Below, one piece after another: positions 9,962-19,800 of a stretch of DNA of 64,000 bases. Every line of letters begins with the position of its first letter. Position 1 is the first letter of the stretch. The translations under genes and the position numbers were made by a program. The DNA is taken from contig NZ_CP109598.1 of the NCBI RefSeq assembly GCF_036327775.1, positions 5,716,001-5,780,000 of the forward strand. The letters run 5' to 3'. The notes below the pieces were generated by a model. It did no database searches, was not told the DNA's origin, and saw nothing but the letters and a program-made list of their open reading frames with translations. Source of the DNA: Streptomyces sp. NBC_01498 (GTDB lineage Bacteria; Actinomycetota; Actinomycetes; Streptomycetales; Streptomycetaceae).

Positions 9962-9991
9962 CGGGGCGGGTGGCCGATGCCACCCGCCCCG
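9962..9991. terminator. Bidirectional terminator between terC and the metallo-hydrolase
   Basis: A perfect 13-bp stem (CGGGGCGGGTGGC / GCCACCCGCCCCG) with a four-base CGAT loop lies between two convergent genes, 38 bases after terC and about 60 bases after the minus-strand hydrolase. It can serve both. Confidence 0.8.
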
Positions 9992-10053
9992 GTCCGTGTC
10001 GTCCTCCGACTGCCCGACTGCCTACCTGCCCGACGCCGGACAGCGGCCGTCGG

Positions 10054-10710
10054 CTACCAGCCGCGTGCGCGCCAGGCGGGAAGATGCGGGCGCTCGGCGC
10101 CGAGCGTCGTGTCGTCGCCGTGGCCCGGATAGACCCAGGTCTCGTCCGGCAGCAGATCGAACAGCTTGGTCTCGACATCGTCGATCAGACGCGTGAAGGC
10201 GGCCGGGTCCTGTCGCGTGTTGCCCACCCCGCCGGGAAAGAGGCAGTCGCCCGTGAAGAGATGCGGGTGACCGTGCGGGTCGTCGTACGCCAGGGCGATC
10301 GAGCCCGGCGTATGTCCGACGAGCCGGCGCGCGGTCAGCTCGATCCGCCCGACCCGGACGGTGTCGCCGTCCTCGACGGGCACATCGGTCGGGACCGGGA
10401 TCCCCTCCGCGTCGTACCGTCCGGCGTACGTCGTCGCGCCGGTGGCGGCCACCACCTCGGCCAGCGCCTGCCAGTGGTCCGCGTGCCGGTGCGTGGTGAC
10501 GACGGACGCGATGCCGTCGTCACCGATCAGCGTGAGAAGCGTGGCCGCGTCGTTCGCGGCGTCGATCATCAGCTGCTCGCCGGTGGCCCGGCAGCGCAGC
10601 AGATAGGCGTTGTTGTTCATCGCGCCGACGGCGACCTTGGAGATCACGAGATCCGTCAACTCGTGCACGTCGGCCGGTCCGTCGAGCTTCACGGCTCCGC
10701 TGTACGTCAT
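10054..10710 (-). CDS. Metallo-beta-lactamase-fold hydrolase (glyoxalase II-like)
   Basis: 218 residues from ATG 10710. The zinc-binding motif is TTHRHADHWQAL (HxHxDH), followed by RRLVGHTPGSIALAY, LFTGDCLFPGGVGNT and YPGHGDDTT; these supply the conserved His and Asp ligands of two metals. The order and spacing fit the glyoxalase II / persulfide-dioxygenase branch of the fold. In mycothiol-using actinobacteria such proteins may act on mycothiol thioesters, and the neighbouring mycothiol-type enzyme (stop only 10 bp upstream) is consistent with that; the substrate is not readable from the sequence. Confidence 0.88.
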   Translation of the reverse strand: MTYSGAVKLDGPADVHELTDLVISKVAVGAMNNNAYLLRCRATGEQLMIDAANDAATLLTLIGDDGIASVVTTHRHADHWQALAEVVAATGATTYAGRYDAEGIPVPTDVPVEDGDTVRVGRIELTARRLVGHTPGSIALAYDDPHGHPHLFTGDCLFPGGVGNTRQDPAAFTRLIDDVETKLFDLLPDETWVYPGHGDDTTLGAERPHLPAWRARGW

Positions 10711-10720
10711 ACGACGCAGC

Positions 10721-11407
10721 CTATAGCGCGGGCAGTACGGGCAGCGGGGAGAGCGCCGTGCGGAGCGCCGACCCGTCACGGCGTCCGGCCAGCCAGCCCA
10801 TCAGGTCCGCCGCCGGGCCGGTGACCGGGACCGCCGTGCCGTCGGCGCGGCCGGTCCGCCAGCCGCGTCCGTCCGGCGTGCTCAGGGCGAGCGGCGGCAC
10901 GTCCGGGTGCCCGGCGAAGCGCTCGGTCAGGAAGTCGATCTCGCGCCCGGTGAAATCGTCGGGCAGGTCTTCGAGCTCCAGGCCGATGTCCAGGTCGACA
11001 TGGTGGATCCACACCTCGACCAGCCTGCGGAACGGCACCCGGGCGGCTATGTCCGTGACCCCGTTGCGCAGGGCGACCGTGCGTGCCCAGTCGGCGGGGA
11101 CGGCGGCCACCCGCCGGAAGTGCTCGGCCGTGGCGCGTACGTCGGCGACCTGTGCGGCCGGGGTGCGGGGCGCGTCCCGCACGATCTCGGCCTCGCGGGT
11201 GGCGGTGTCCGGGTACATGGGCCGGCCTTCGAGCACATTGACGAGCGCGTCCGCGTTTCTGGCCAGATGCGCCAGTACGTGGCCACGGCTCCAGCCCGGA
11301 AGCCGTGACGGCCCGGCCACGGATCCGTTGTCCAGACGGGCGGCCGCGGTGAGGAGCCGCTCGGTCGCCGTGTGCAGGGATTCCAGGTCGCGCACATGAT
11401 CGAGCAT
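10721..11407 (-). CDS. Maleylpyruvate isomerase-family mycothiol-dependent protein
   Basis: 228 residues from ATG 11407 (MLDHVRDLESLHTATERLL). The N-terminal DinB-like four-helix part carries LPGWSRGHVLAHLARNADALVNVLEG, whose His is a usual metal ligand; EVWIHHVDLDIG supplies the downstream Glu and His. The C-terminal domain (GRGWRTGRADGTAVPVTGPAADLMGWLAGR) is the SCP2-like MDMPI C-domain. The family uses mycothiol as cofactor in thiol-transfer or isomerisation reactions. It is first gene of a two-gene transcript with the hydrolase and divergent from uvrA. The exact reaction is unknown. Confidence 0.87.
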   Translation of the reverse strand: MLDHVRDLESLHTATERLLTAAARLDNGSVAGPSRLPGWSRGHVLAHLARNADALVNVLEGRPMYPDTATREAEIVRDAPRTPAAQVADVRATAEHFRRVAAVPADWARTVALRNGVTDIAARVPFRRLVEVWIHHVDLDIGLELEDLPDDFTGREIDFLTERFAGHPDVPPLALSTPDGRGWRTGRADGTAVPVTGPAADLMGWLAGRRDGSALRTALSPLPVLPAL

Positions 11408-11464
11408 GGCGCCGACGATAGCCCACCACTCCTTCGGGTGAACGAGGTTGCCGAGCGCCGTAAA

Positions 11465-11486
11465 TCGAATGTGCGTGCTATAGGCT
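11465..11486 (+). promoter_or_regulatory. Candidate uvrA promoter with degenerate LexA-like box
   Basis: TCGAATGTGCGTGCTA (11465-11480) matches nine of the twelve arm positions of the actinobacterial LexA palindrome TCGAAC-N4-GTTCGA, and abuts TAGGCT (11481-11486), a plausible -10 element. The second arm is clearly degraded, so SOS control is a suggestion only. Confidence 0.35.
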
Positions 11487-11571
11487 CGGCGGAGGCATCC
11501 TGGAAAGGAGCCCTCGCGGCCCGGTGGACCAGTGACCCGGGTCATCCCGTTCGGCAGTCCCTCGCTCCGGC

Positions 11572-11606
11572 GAGCCCCCTTACTCTGGGAAGGGGGCTCC
11601 GCCCCT
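11572..11606 (+). promoter_or_regulatory. Overlapping hairpins in the uvrA leader
   Basis: GAGCCCCCTT (11572-11581) pairs perfectly with AAGGGGGCTC (11590-11599). The second arm can instead fold with the following bases as GGGGC-TCC-GCCCC (11594-11606). The two structures exclude each other and end about 28 bases before the uvrA start, so the leader could act as a switch, a pause site or a weak terminator. Confidence 0.45.
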
Positions 11607-11634
11607 GCTTCTCTCCAGAAAGGTGCGGACCGGC

Positions 11635-14600
11635 GTGGCCGACCGTCTCATCGTCCGTGGCGCTCGCGAACACAATCTCAAGAACGTCTCGCTCGACCTT
11701 CCCCGTGACTCCCTGATCGTCTTCACCGGGCTCTCCGGGTCGGGCAAGTCCTCCCTCGCGTTCGACACGATCTTCGCCGAGGGGCAGCGCCGCTATGTCG
11801 AGTCGCTGTCCTCCTACGCCCGGCAGTTCCTCGGCCAGATGGACAAGCCGGACGTCGACTTCATCGAGGGTCTCTCCCCGGCCGTCTCCATCGACCAGAA
11901 GTCCACCTCCCGCAATCCGCGCTCGACGGTCGGCACGATCACCGAGGTCTACGACTACCTCCGGCTGCTCTTCGCCCGTATCGGCAAGCCGCACTGCCCC
12001 GAGTGCGGCCGGCCGATCACCCGCCAGTCGCCGCAGGCCATCGTGGACCGGGTGCTGGAGCTTCCCGAGGGCAGCCGGTTCCAGGTGCTGTCGCCGCTGG
12101 TCAGGGAGCGCAAGGGTGAGTTCGTCGACCTGTTCGCCGACCTTCAGACGAAGGGGTACAGCAGGGCGCGGGTCGACGGGCGGACGATCCAGCTGAGCGA
12201 GCCGCCCACGCTCAAGAAGCAGGAGAAGCACACCATCGAGGTGGTGGTCGACCGCCTCACGGTGAAGGGCGGCGCCAAGCGCCGGCTGACCGACTCGGTC
12301 GAGACCGCGCTCGGTCTCTCCGGCGGCATGGTCGTGCTCGACTTCGTGGACCTCCCCGAGGACGACCCCGAGCGCGAGCGGATGTATTCGGAGCATCTGT
12401 ACTGCCCGTACGACGACCTGTCGTTCGAGGAGCTGGAGCCCCGCTCGTTCTCGTTCAACTCGCCCTTCGGCGCCTGCCCGGACTGCACGGGCATCGGCAC
12501 CCGTATGGAGGTCGACCCGGAGCTGATCGTCCCGGACGAGGAGCGTTCGCTGGACGACGGCGCCATCCACCCCTGGTCGCACGGCCACACGAAGGAGTAC
12601 TTCGGCCGGCTCATCGGCGGACTGGCCGAGTCGGTCGGCTTCCGTACGGACATCGCCTGGGCGGGACTGCCGCAGCGCGCCAAGAAGGCGCTGCTGTACG
12701 GCCACAAGACCCAGGTCGAGGTGCGGTACCGGAACAGGTACGGCCGCGAGCGGGCGTACACGACGCCCTCCTTCGAAGGCGCGGTCTCCTTCGTCAAGCG
12801 GCGGCACTCCGAGGCGGAGAGCGACACCAGCAGGGAGCGCTTCGAGGGGTACATGCGGGAGGTGCCCTGCCCGACGTGTCACGGCACCCGGCTCAAGCCG
12901 CTCGTCCTCGCCGTCACGGTCATGGACCGGTCCATCGCCGACATCTCCTCGATGTCGATCAGTGAGTGCGCCGACTTCCTCGGCAGGATGACGCTGAACG
13001 CCCGGGACAAGAAGATCGCCGAACGGGTCCTCAAGGAGGTCAACGAACGGCTGCGGTTCCTGGTCGACGTCGGTCTGGACTATCTCTCGCTCAATCGCGC
13101 GGCCGGCACCCTCTCCGGCGGCGAGGCCCAGCGCATCCGGCTCGCCACCCAGATCGGTTCCGGTCTGGTCGGGGTGCTGTACGTGCTGGACGAGCCGTCC
13201 ATCGGCCTGCACCAGCGGGACAACCACCGGCTGATCGAGACCCTGATCCGGCTGCGCGACATGGGCAACACCCTGATCGTGGTGGAGCACGACGAGGACA
13301 CCATCAAGGTGGCCGACTGGGTCGTGGACATCGGCCCCGGCGCGGGCGAGCACGGCGGCAAGGTCGTCCACTCCGGCCCGTTGAAGGAGCTCCTGGACAA
13401 CGAGGAGTCGATCACCGGGCAGTATCTGTCCCGCAAGAGGGCCATCCCGACGCCGGAGGTCCGCCGACCGGTCGACCCCGGCCGCAGGCTCACCGTGCAC
13501 GGCGCGCGGGAGAACAATCTGCGGGACATCGACGTCTCGTTCCCGCTCGGTCTGTTCACCGCCGTCACCGGCGTCTCCGGATCCGGCAAGTCGACGCTGG
13601 TCAACGACATCCTCTACACACATCTGGCCCGTGAGCTGAACGGCGCCAAGTCGGTGCCGGGGCGCCATGTCCGGGTCGACGGGGACGACCAGGTCGACAA
13701 GGTGGTCCATGTGGACCAGTCGCCCATCGGCCGTACGCCCCGGTCCAACCCGGCGACGTACACCGGGGTCTTCGACCATGTGCGCAAGCTCTTCGCCGAG
13801 ACGATGGAGGCGAAGGTCCGCGGTTATCTCCCCGGACGCTTCTCCTTCAACGTCAAGGGCGGTCGCTGCGAGAACTGCGCGGGCGACGGCACGATCAAGA
13901 TCGAGATGAACTTCCTGCCGGACGTGTACGTCCCGTGCGAGGTCTGCCACGGCGCGCGCTACAACCGGGAGACCCTGGAGGTCCACTACAAGGGCAAGTC
14001 CATCGCCGAGGTGCTGGACATGCCGATCGAGGAGGGGCTCGACTTCTTCGAGGCCGTCCCGACCATCTCGCGCCACCTCAGGACACTCAACGAGGTGGGG
14101 TTGGGGTACGTGCGGCTCGGCCAGTCCGCGCCGACGCTCTCCGGCGGTGAGGCGCAGCGCGTGAAGCTCGCCAGCGAACTCCAGAAGCGGTCCACCGGCC
14201 GCACGGTGTACGTGCTGGACGAGCCCACCACCGGTCTGCACTTCGACGACATCAGCAAGCTGATCAGCGTGCTGTCCGGGCTGGTCGACAAGGGCAACTC
14301 GGTGATCGTCATCGAGCACAACCTGGACGTCATCAAGACGGCGGACTGGGTGGTCGACATGGGTCCCGAGGGAGGCAACGGCGGCGGTCTCGTCGTCGCC
14401 GAGGGCACCCCGGAGCAGGTGGCCGGGATCGCGACCAGCCACACCGGGAAGTTCCTGCGGGAGATCCTGGACGCGGAGCGGATCAGCGACGCCGCGTCCT
14501 CGGGCCGTACGAAGCCGGCGGCCCGCAGGACGGCGGCGAAGAAGACCGCTGCCAGGACCGCTGCCGAGAAGACCCCCGCCAAGTCCGCGGCGAAGGGCGC

Positions 14601-14676
14601 GAACACGTCCGCCGCCCAGGGCGCGGAGAAGGCTCCCGCCGCCAGGCGGACGGCCGCGAAGTCCCGCACGTCGTGA
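11635..14676 (+). CDS. uvrA: Excinuclease ABC subunit A
   Basis: 1013 residues from GTG 11635 ([16 protein letters not shown] follows); GTG 11623 lies too close to the AAAGG to be used. Two ABC ATPase cassettes are present: Walker [11 protein letters not shown] near residue 31 and GVSGSGKST near 645, with signatures [12 protein letters not shown] and [12 protein letters not shown]. Zinc-finger cysteines are in CPECGRP, CPTCHG and CENCAGDG...CEVCHG. UvrA dimers scan DNA for distortions and load UvrB. The last 50 residues form a Lys/Ala/Thr-rich tail ([20 protein letters not shown]), longer than in enterobacterial UvrA and reminiscent of histone H1 tails, likely to help DNA binding. Confidence 0.98.
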   Translation: MADRLIVRGAREHNLKNVSLDLPRDSLIVFTGLSGSGKSSLAFDTIFAEGQRRYVESLSSYARQFLGQMDKPDVDFIEGLSPAVSIDQKSTSRNPRSTVGTITEVYDYLRLLFARIGKPHCPECGRPITRQSPQAIVDRVLELPEGSRFQVLSPLVRERKGEFVDLFADLQTKGYSRARVDGRTIQLSEPPTLKKQEKHTIEVVVDRLTVKGGAKRRLTDSVETALGLSGGMVVLDFVDLPEDDPERERMYSEHLYCPYDDLSFEELEPRSFSFNSPFGACPDCTGIGTRMEVDPELIVPDEERSLDDGAIHPWSHGHTKEYFGRLIGGLAESVGFRTDIAWAGLPQRAKKALLYGHKTQVEVRYRNRYGRERAYTTPSFEGAVSFVKRRHSEAESDTSRERFEGYMREVPCPTCHGTRLKPLVLAVTVMDRSIADISSMSISECADFLGRMTLNARDKKIAERVLKEVNERLRFLVDVGLDYLSLNRAAGTLSGGEAQRIRLATQIGSGLVGVLYVLDEPSIGLHQRDNHRLIETLIRLRDMGNTLIVVEHDEDTIKVADWVVDIGPGAGEHGGKVVHSGPLKELLDNEESITGQYLSRKRAIPTPEVRRPVDPGRRLTVHGARENNLRDIDVSFPLGLFTAVTGVSGSGKSTLVNDILYTHLARELNGAKSVPGRHVRVDGDDQVDKVVHVDQSPIGRTPRSNPATYTGVFDHVRKLFAETMEAKVRGYLPGRFSFNVKGGRCENCAGDGTIKIEMNFLPDVYVPCEVCHGARYNRETLEVHYKGKSIAEVLDMPIEEGLDFFEAVPTISRHLRTLNEVGLGYVRLGQSAPTLSGGEAQRVKLASELQKRSTGRTVYVLDEPTTGLHFDDISKLISVLSGLVDKGNSVIVIEHNLDVIKTADWVVDMGPEGGNGGGLVVAEGTPEQVAGIATSHTGKFLREILDAERISDAASSGRTKPAARRTAAKKTAARTAAEKTPAKSAAKGANTSAAQGAEKAPAARRTAAKSRTS

Positions 14677-14679
14677 CGC

Positions 14680-14719
14680 CGTTCGGCCGGGGCGCCCCCA
14701 AGGGGCCCTCGGCCGAACG
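14680..14719 (+). terminator. uvrA terminator
   Basis: A perfect 10-bp outer stem (CGTTCGGCCG / CGGCCGAACG) encloses a G/C-rich core that can extend the pairing. It begins three bases after the uvrA stop, which separates uvrA from the peptide-synthetase genes that follow. Confidence 0.82.
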
Positions 14720-14780
14720 TATGCGCGGGATCTGGGTCAGAATGGGCACCTTCCATCAATCGGCAGGATGAGAGACGAAG

Positions 14781-15026
14781 GTGTCCGAGCAGCAGCGCGC
14801 CGAGAGCGCTTCCATCGTCCGGATCATGGCAGAGGTCCTCGGAGCCGACGAGGTGAAGCCGTCCGACAGCTTCTACGACTTCGGCGGTACGTCCCTCCAG
14901 GCGGTACGCATATGCACCCGCGTCAAGCGGGAGTTGGGCATCCGGGTCTCGCCCGACACGCTCCTCGACAGCGACACGGTCGCCGACTTCCAGGCCGCCG
15001 TCCTCGCCCACGGCGAAACCGTCTGA
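14781..15026 (+). CDS. Free-standing peptidyl/acyl carrier protein
   Basis: 81 residues from GTG 14781. It is a single carrier domain: IVRIMAEVLGADEVKPSDSFYDFGGTSLQAVRICTRVKRELGIRVSPDTLL. The serine of GGTSLQA is the expected 4'-phosphopantetheine site; NRPS carriers usually have GGDSL or GGHSL, so the Thr is a variant. It starts 104 bp after the uvrA stop, behind that gene's terminator, and ends 22 bp before the adenylation gene, so the two are almost certainly co-transcribed. The likely role is to hold the aminoacyl thioester made by the adjacent enzyme and present it to the C domain of the large synthetase. No phosphopantetheinyl transferase is nearby. Confidence 0.9.
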   Translation: MSEQQRAESASIVRIMAEVLGADEVKPSDSFYDFGGTSLQAVRICTRVKRELGIRVSPDTLLDSDTVADFQAAVLAHGETV

Positions 15027-15048
15027 CGGGGACGGGGACCGGCTTCTC

Positions 15049-16713
15049 ATGTCCCGCATGTCCCGCGAGCCCGGTGCCCGGCTCATCCACGAGGCGGTCG
15101 GGCACCAGGCCCGGCTCCGCCCCGACGCCGTCGCGCTCGTCCACGCCGGGCGGCGCGTCGGCTACCGGACGCTCGACCTGGCGGCGGAGGCGTACGCCGA
15201 GGAACTCGGCCGCCTCGGCGTGGGCCCCGGCCGCCTCGTGCCCGTGCTGCTGCCGCGCTCGCCCCAACTCGTGGCCGTACTCCTCGCCGTACTCAAACGC
15301 GGCGCCGCCTACGCGGCGCTCGATCCGGCACTGCCCGCCGGCCGGCTGCGGGCCCTGCTCGGCATGCTGGCGCCGCCCGTCGTCGTGGGCCCCGCCCCCG
15401 GCGGGCCCGGCGTGCCGCACGACGGCATCGACGGGATCGACGGGACCGACAGACACACCGTCTGGGCGCCGCCCGCCGAGGAGTTGAGCCAGGCCGCCCG
15501 GCGGGCACCGGCCGTCCCCCTGCGGCTGCCGGAGCCGGCCGACGGGTCCGCACCGGCCGCCGTGTTCTTCACCTCGGGCACCACCGGCACCCCCAAGGCC
15601 GTGGTCTCGCCACACCGTGCCACCACCCGGCTTTTCGGCCCGGACAGCTTCGCCGACTTCGGCCCCGGCCGGGTGATGTCCCAGACGGCACCCGTCTCCT
15701 GGGACGCGTTCGGCCTGGAGCTGTGGGGCATGCTGACCACCGGCGGCACGGCCGTCCTGCCCGACGGCGGCTACTTCCTCCCCGACGACCTGGCCGAACT
15801 CGTCACCGGCACCGGCCTGGACACCGTCTGGCTCACCGCCGCCCTCTTCAACCTCTTCGTGGACGAGGACCCCGACTGCTTCACCGGCCTGCGCCAGGTC
15901 CTCACCGGCGGCGAGCGGATGTCCGTCCCGCACGCCCGGACCTTTCTCGCCCGCCACCCGGACATCACGCTGCTCAACGGATACGGCCCGGTCGAGTGCT
16001 GCGTCTTCGTCACCACCCACCGGGTCCGCCCGGCCGACTGCGAGGCCGGGCACGGCATCCCGCTCGGTACGGCGGTCCCCGGCACCGGGATCCATGTCCT
16101 GGACGGCGCCACGGCCGTTCCGCCGGGCACGCTCGGCGAGATCTGTGTCTCCGGCGAGGGCCTGGCCGACGGCTATCTCGGCGACGAGGCGGCCACGGCG
16201 GCGGGTTTCACCACGTTCGACCCCGGCGGCGGCCCCCGCCGGATCTACCGCACCGGCGACCTCGGCCGGCTGGACGACGAGGGTGTCCTGCACTTCCACG
16301 GCCGCGCCGACCGGCAGGTCAAGATATCCGGGCACCGGGTCGAACCCGCCGAGACGGAGGCCGCGGCCCTGCGCCTGCGGGGGGTCCGGGAGTGCGTCGC
16401 CGTTCCGGTCGCGGGTGCGAGCGGCGCGTACGAACGGCTCGCGCTCTTCTACACCGGGGAACCGCCGTCCGACCGGGCCGACGGGACCACCGACGACCAC
16501 CCGGCCACCGGACCGGAGGCCGGTCCCGGAACCGGACGTGGACCCGGATCCGAGTCCGACGGCGCCGCACCGGACGCCGAGACCGTACGCCGCGCGCTCG
16601 CCGCCGTACTGCCACGCGCCCAAGTGCCCCACGACATCCGCCGGATCACTTCCTTCCCACGGACGCCGCGCGGAAAGACCGACATCGCCGCCCTGTTGGA
16701 CCCACCGGGCTGA
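15049..16713 (+). CDS. Free-standing amino-acid adenylation enzyme
   Basis: 554 residues from ATG 15049; ATG 15058 is an alternative. Core motifs appear in order: A3 FFTSGTTGTPKAVVSPH (residue 172 on), A4 SWDAFGLELWGML, A5 NGYGPVECCVF, A7 IYRTGDLGRLDDEG (about 399), A8 GRADRQVKISGHRVEPAETE and A10 PRTPRGKTD with the catalytic lysine (about 540). There is no carrier, condensation or thioesterase part. A5 has PVE where PTE is usual. Read against PheA, the pocket begins D-A-L and contains G-G at positions 301/322, resembling valine-type codes; this is tentative. A Gly/Pro/Asp-rich insertion (about 470-510) lies in the C-terminal subdomain. Expected role: activate an amino acid and load the preceding carrier protein. 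Confidence 0.88.
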   Translation: MSRMSREPGARLIHEAVGHQARLRPDAVALVHAGRRVGYRTLDLAAEAYAEELGRLGVGPGRLVPVLLPRSPQLVAVLLAVLKRGAAYAALDPALPAGRLRALLGMLAPPVVVGPAPGGPGVPHDGIDGIDGTDRHTVWAPPAEELSQAARRAPAVPLRLPEPADGSAPAAVFFTSGTTGTPKAVVSPHRATTRLFGPDSFADFGPGRVMSQTAPVSWDAFGLELWGMLTTGGTAVLPDGGYFLPDDLAELVTGTGLDTVWLTAALFNLFVDEDPDCFTGLRQVLTGGERMSVPHARTFLARHPDITLLNGYGPVECCVFVTTHRVRPADCEAGHGIPLGTAVPGTGIHVLDGATAVPPGTLGEICVSGEGLADGYLGDEAATAAGFTTFDPGGGPRRIYRTGDLGRLDDEGVLHFHGRADRQVKISGHRVEPAETEAAALRLRGVRECVAVPVAGASGAYERLALFYTGEPPSDRADGTTDDHPATGPEAGPGTGRGPGSESDGAAPDAETVRRALAAVLPRAQVPHDIRRITSFPRTPRGKTDIAALLDPPG

Positions 16714-16808
16714 CCGGCGCATGATCGGTGTCTGATTATCGCCGTACCGGCCTCCTCAGCCACCCCCAGAGGTCCGTCCCAGTCGTTCGCACCACGAAGC
16801 GAGAAGCG

Positions 16809-19800
16809 ATGGAACCGCGTACCTATCCCATGTCGTTCGAGCAGGAATCGATCTGGCTCAACGACCAGTATCAGCAGGGTGTCTCGCGCTATCTGGAGTC
16901 GTGGGTCCACCGGCTGCGGGGCCCCGTCGACATCGTTGCCGTCGAGACCGCGCTGACCGGAATCGTGGCCCGGCACGAGGCGCTGCGCAGCAGACTGGTG
17001 CTGGTCGGCACAATGCCCCGGCAGATCGTCGTACCGCCGCCGCGCGTCCCGGTCGACGTACGGCGGATCACGGCGGACCAGTGCGCGACGGCGCTCACGG
17101 ACGCCGTCACCCGGCAGACGGACCTGGGTGAACCGCCCCTGCTGCGGGCCACGTTGCTGCTGATCGCCGCCGACGGCGCGCCCGCGCCCGGCCCCGACGA
17201 CCGGGAGCACGCGGACAGGGGCGACGAGAGGGACCGGGCGCACGCGGGCGAGGACCCGGAGCGCGCGACCGATGAGTCCGTACTGGCCGTGGCGATCCAC
17301 CACGCCGTCATCGACGGCTGGTGCTTCAGCCTCCTCGACCGGGAGTTCAGCGAGCTCTACCGCGCCGCGGTGGAGGGCGGCCCGCCCCGGCTCCCCGACC
17401 TGCCGCTCCAGTCCGGGCCGTACGCCGAGCGGCAGCGCGGCACCGGTGCCGCGCACCGCGCCGAACTGGTCGAGCACTGGCGGGCCGAACTGGCGGGCGC
17501 GCCCGGCGAGTCGTCCTTCCCGGCCGACCGCCCCCGGCCGCCGGCGCTCAGCCACCACGGCGGCCGGGCCGAGTTCACCGTCGACGCCGCCACCGGGGAA
17601 CGGATACGCGGCCTCGCCGCCCGGCTGCGGACCACCCGCTTCGTCGTGCTGGCCGCCGCGCTGACCGCGCTGATCGGGCGCCACACCGGCCAGGACGACG
17701 TCGTCATCGGCACCCCCGTGTCACGGCGCGACGAACCGGAGACCGAGGACCTCATCGCCTGTCTCACCGACCTGCTGCCGCTGCGCGGACGGCCCCGCCA
17801 CGACCGGACCTTCACCGACCTGGTGACGGAGACGAAGCACCAGGTCAGGTCGGCCGTCCGGCACAAGGACGTGCCGTACGGGCGACTGGTGCGGGAGTTG
17901 GGCGTCGAGCGCACACTGAGCCGGTTCCCGCTGTTCCAGGTGGTGTTCGCGGTCGACGACGCGCCCCCGTCGGCGCTGACCCTGCCGGGTGTCGAGGCCG
18001 AGCGGGTCCAGGTGCACGCCGGGACCGCCAAGTACGACGTGTTTCTGCATCTGATACCCGACGGGGGCGGCTACCGGGGGCTGTGGGAATACACCGCCGA
18101 CCTGTTCGAACACACCACGGCCGAACGTCTCGCGGCCCGCTTCCGTACCCTCCTCGCCGACGCCGTCGCCCACCCGGAGACCGCCCTTCAGGACCTCGCC
18201 CTCCTGCCCGCCGACGAGGAGCGCCGGGCGCTCACCGAGTGGGCGCACGGAAAGCCCCCGCCCGCCGGCGTGCCGCTCGTGCACGAGGCGTTCGCGCGCG
18301 TGGCGCGGCGTACCCCGGACGCCCCCGCCGTCGTCGCGGACGGGCGGAGCCTGACGTACGCGGAGGTGGACGCCGCCGCCGACCGGATCGCCGCGCTGCT
18401 CCTCGCGCGGGGCGCCGTACGCCGCCCCGTGGGTGTGTGCCTGGAACGGACGGCCGATCTGCCGGTGGCCGTTCTCGGGGTGCTGCGGGCGGGCGGCAGC
18501 TGTGTGCCGGTCGACCCGGGCCACCCGGCGGAGCGGATCGCGTTCACGGTGCGGGACAGCGGGATCGACGTGCTCCTCACCCAGCGCGGGTGCCGGCCGG
18601 AGGGGCTGCCCGCCGGGGTCGAGGCGCTGCTCCTGGACGACCTGCCGGACCCCCCGCACCTGCCGGACGCGTCTGCCCCCTCGGACCTCTCGGACCTCTC
18701 GCATCTGCCGGTTCGGCTGGACGCCCCCGCTCCGGCCCCGGTCGTCCCCGTGGCCCCCGACGACCTCGTGTACGTCATCTACACCTCGGGGTCCACGGGC
18801 CGCCCCAAGGGCGTCGCCATGGAGCACGGCCCGCTCGCCAACCTGGTCGACTGGCAGCGCCGCCGGTCGGCGGCCGGGTCGTCCGGCGGCGCCGGGCCCC
18901 GCACACTCCAGTTCGCACCCCTCGGTTTCGACGTCGCGTTCCAGGAGATCTTCGCCACCTGGGCGGCGGGCGGCGCCCTCGTCCTCGTCGGCGAAGAGGC
19001 CCGCAGAGATCCCCACCAACTCCTCGACCTGATCGACTCGGAGCGGATCCAGCGGCTGTTCCTGCCGTTCGTCGCGTTGCAGCGGCTGGTGGAGTACGCG
19101 TGCGCCACCGACCGGCGCTGCGACTCTCTTGAAGAGGTCCTCACGGCGGGCGAACAGCTTCAGGTCACACCCGCCCTGCGGCGGTTCTTCGGCACGCTCA
19201 CCCGGGCCACGCTGGAGAACCAGTACGGCCCCTCGGAGACCCATGTCGTGACGGCGGAGCGGCTGGGGCCCGACCCGGCCCGCTGGCCCGATCTGCCGAG
19301 CATCGGCCGCCCCGTCGACGGCGCCGTCGTCGTCCTGCTCGACGAACGGCTGCGGCCCGTTCCGCCGGGCGCCGTGGGCGAGTTGTGCGTCGGCGGCCCG
19401 GTGGTCGCACGCGGCTACATGGGGCTGCCCGGACCGACGGCCGAACGGTTCGTCACCGGCGACCTCCCGGGCACCCGGCCCGCCACGCCTCCCCGAACCC
19501 GGGCCGGTCGCTTCTACCGCACCGGGGACCTGGCCCGGCTGCTGCCCGACGGCCGCATCCAGTACATCGGGCGGAGCGACGGCCAGGTCAAGATCCGGGG
19601 CCACCGGGTGGAGACCGGCGAGGTGGAGGCCGCCGTACGCGCCCTGCCCGGGGTCGCCGACGCGGCGGTCGTGGCGCGGGACCTCGGACCGGGCGCCGGA
19701 AAACGGCTGATCGCCTACTACCTCACCGGCGACCGGGCGAAGGCCCGCCCGGGGGAGATACGCGAGAGGCTGCGCGCCGTGCTGCCCGACCCGCTGGTCC

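Noticed and set aside
11542..14442. A 966-codon antisense open frame opposite uvrA
   Set aside because: It mirrors uvrA codon structure, has Asp/Val/Arg/Gly-biased composition without motifs, and no ribosome site. Similar long antisense frames opposite uvrB, pgi and tkt were rejected for the same reason.
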